From positions 36,749,608 through 36,813,607 of the forward strand of contig NC_088300.1 in the NCBI RefSeq assembly GCF_032854445.1: a stretch of 64,000 bases of DNA. Direction: 5' to 3'. The stretch comes from Liolophura sinensis. Taxonomy: Eukaryota > Mollusca > Polyplacophora > Chitonida > Chitonidae. Position 1 is the stretch's first letter. Every line of letters begins with the position of its first letter. The position numbers and the translations under genes were made by a program. Below the pieces are notes generated by a model. That model had not been told where the DNA came from and searched no databases. It saw only the letters and a list, made by a program, of their open reading frames with translations. Positions 63,501 through 64,000 of this stretch are shown piece by piece.

Positions 63501-64000
63501 CAATAACAAAGAATAAACCATTCAAACTGTTCAGTTCTGTTGTAACTGTCAGTACTGTGTGCATTTTCTGAGCAGATGGGGAATTTGTTTGGCAACCTAC
63601 GCATTGTACACATTTGCTACGCTTTTCTCATTGAGCTCACCCTATGAATGGTTCATATCACATCTAATACTCAATAGCATTAATATACACCTTCTGGTCA
63701 AATGATTTGCATTGCATTTTTAAGTTGCTCATTAAGAATAGTTGCAAGTTTATTATTTGTCAAATTACAAGCACATTTCAATGTCCTTTGAACAGAACTC
63801 GGCATGCAATTAAATTTGGTGTAAGCTTTTTATTTGTTTGCAAAAATGAATTGATATGCATGTTTATGTACTGATAGCTTGTTATATGTATACATATTTT
63901 TTTTTTGGTAGTGTTTTAAATTCATGTTTGATCAGAATTTTTAGAATTTCGTGTTTTATTTTAGCTGTCAGCTGAAATGTATCCTGCCATTGGCAGATAA
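60509..64000 (+). other. PTPN14/21 3' UTR and downstream DNA
   Basis: No coding exon is recognisable after the stop. Possible poly(A) signals are ATTAAA at 61974-61979 and AATAAA at 63512-63517. AT-rich sequence with ACATGTAC words and T-runs; no tandem array and no SINE of the common family were seen. Confidence 0.5.

Overview
This is a 64 kb stretch of animal nuclear DNA. It has introns with GT/AG boundaries, short exons that keep reading frame across junctions, AT-rich non-coding sequence, tRNA-derived SINEs and many minisatellites. The SINE type (A+T tail, body ending close to 'TTACGCCGTACTCAAGAATA'), the CACTCACTCACT-tailed repeats and the frequent ACATGTAC words suggest a lophotrochozoan, most likely a mollusc, with a brachiopod as the alternative. 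I cannot name the species.

Two protein genes fill the window, head to head. On the minus strand, 1-12352, is the 5' part of a CENP-F (centromere protein F) orthologue. I can place thirteen coding exons (about 1,451 residues). The last is a single open exon of at least 839 codons that runs off the left edge. On the plus strand, 17358-60508, is an orthologue of the FERM-domain tyrosine phosphatase PTPN14/PTPN21 (Drosophila Pez). Nine exons encode the FERM module, one short exon and one large exon encode the proline/glutamine-rich linker with a PPxY motif, and seven exons encode the linker end and a complete PTP domain ending in a natural stop. At least one short linker exon between 37357 and 49505 was not found.

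The roughly 5 kb between the two start codons holds a CpG-containing segment at about 14340-14645 with CCAAT boxes in both orientations. It is a candidate shared promoter. Human PTPN14 and CENPF are also neighbours in divergent orientation at 1q41, so this looks like an old conserved gene pair.

The rest is intron and flank, rich in repeats. These include at least thirteen copies of one tRNA-derived SINE, a second older SINE-like family, a 754 bp fold-back element, a deleted mariner-like element, hAT-like coding relics, and tandem arrays with periods of 22, 40, 46 (with a 270 bp higher-order unit), 76, 88, 91, 120 and 166 bp. The most unusual array lies just upstream of phosphatase coding exon 2 and is built from degenerate copies of that exon's own splice acceptor and first codons. 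I found no bacterial-type system, CRISPR array, rRNA or convincing functional tRNA gene.
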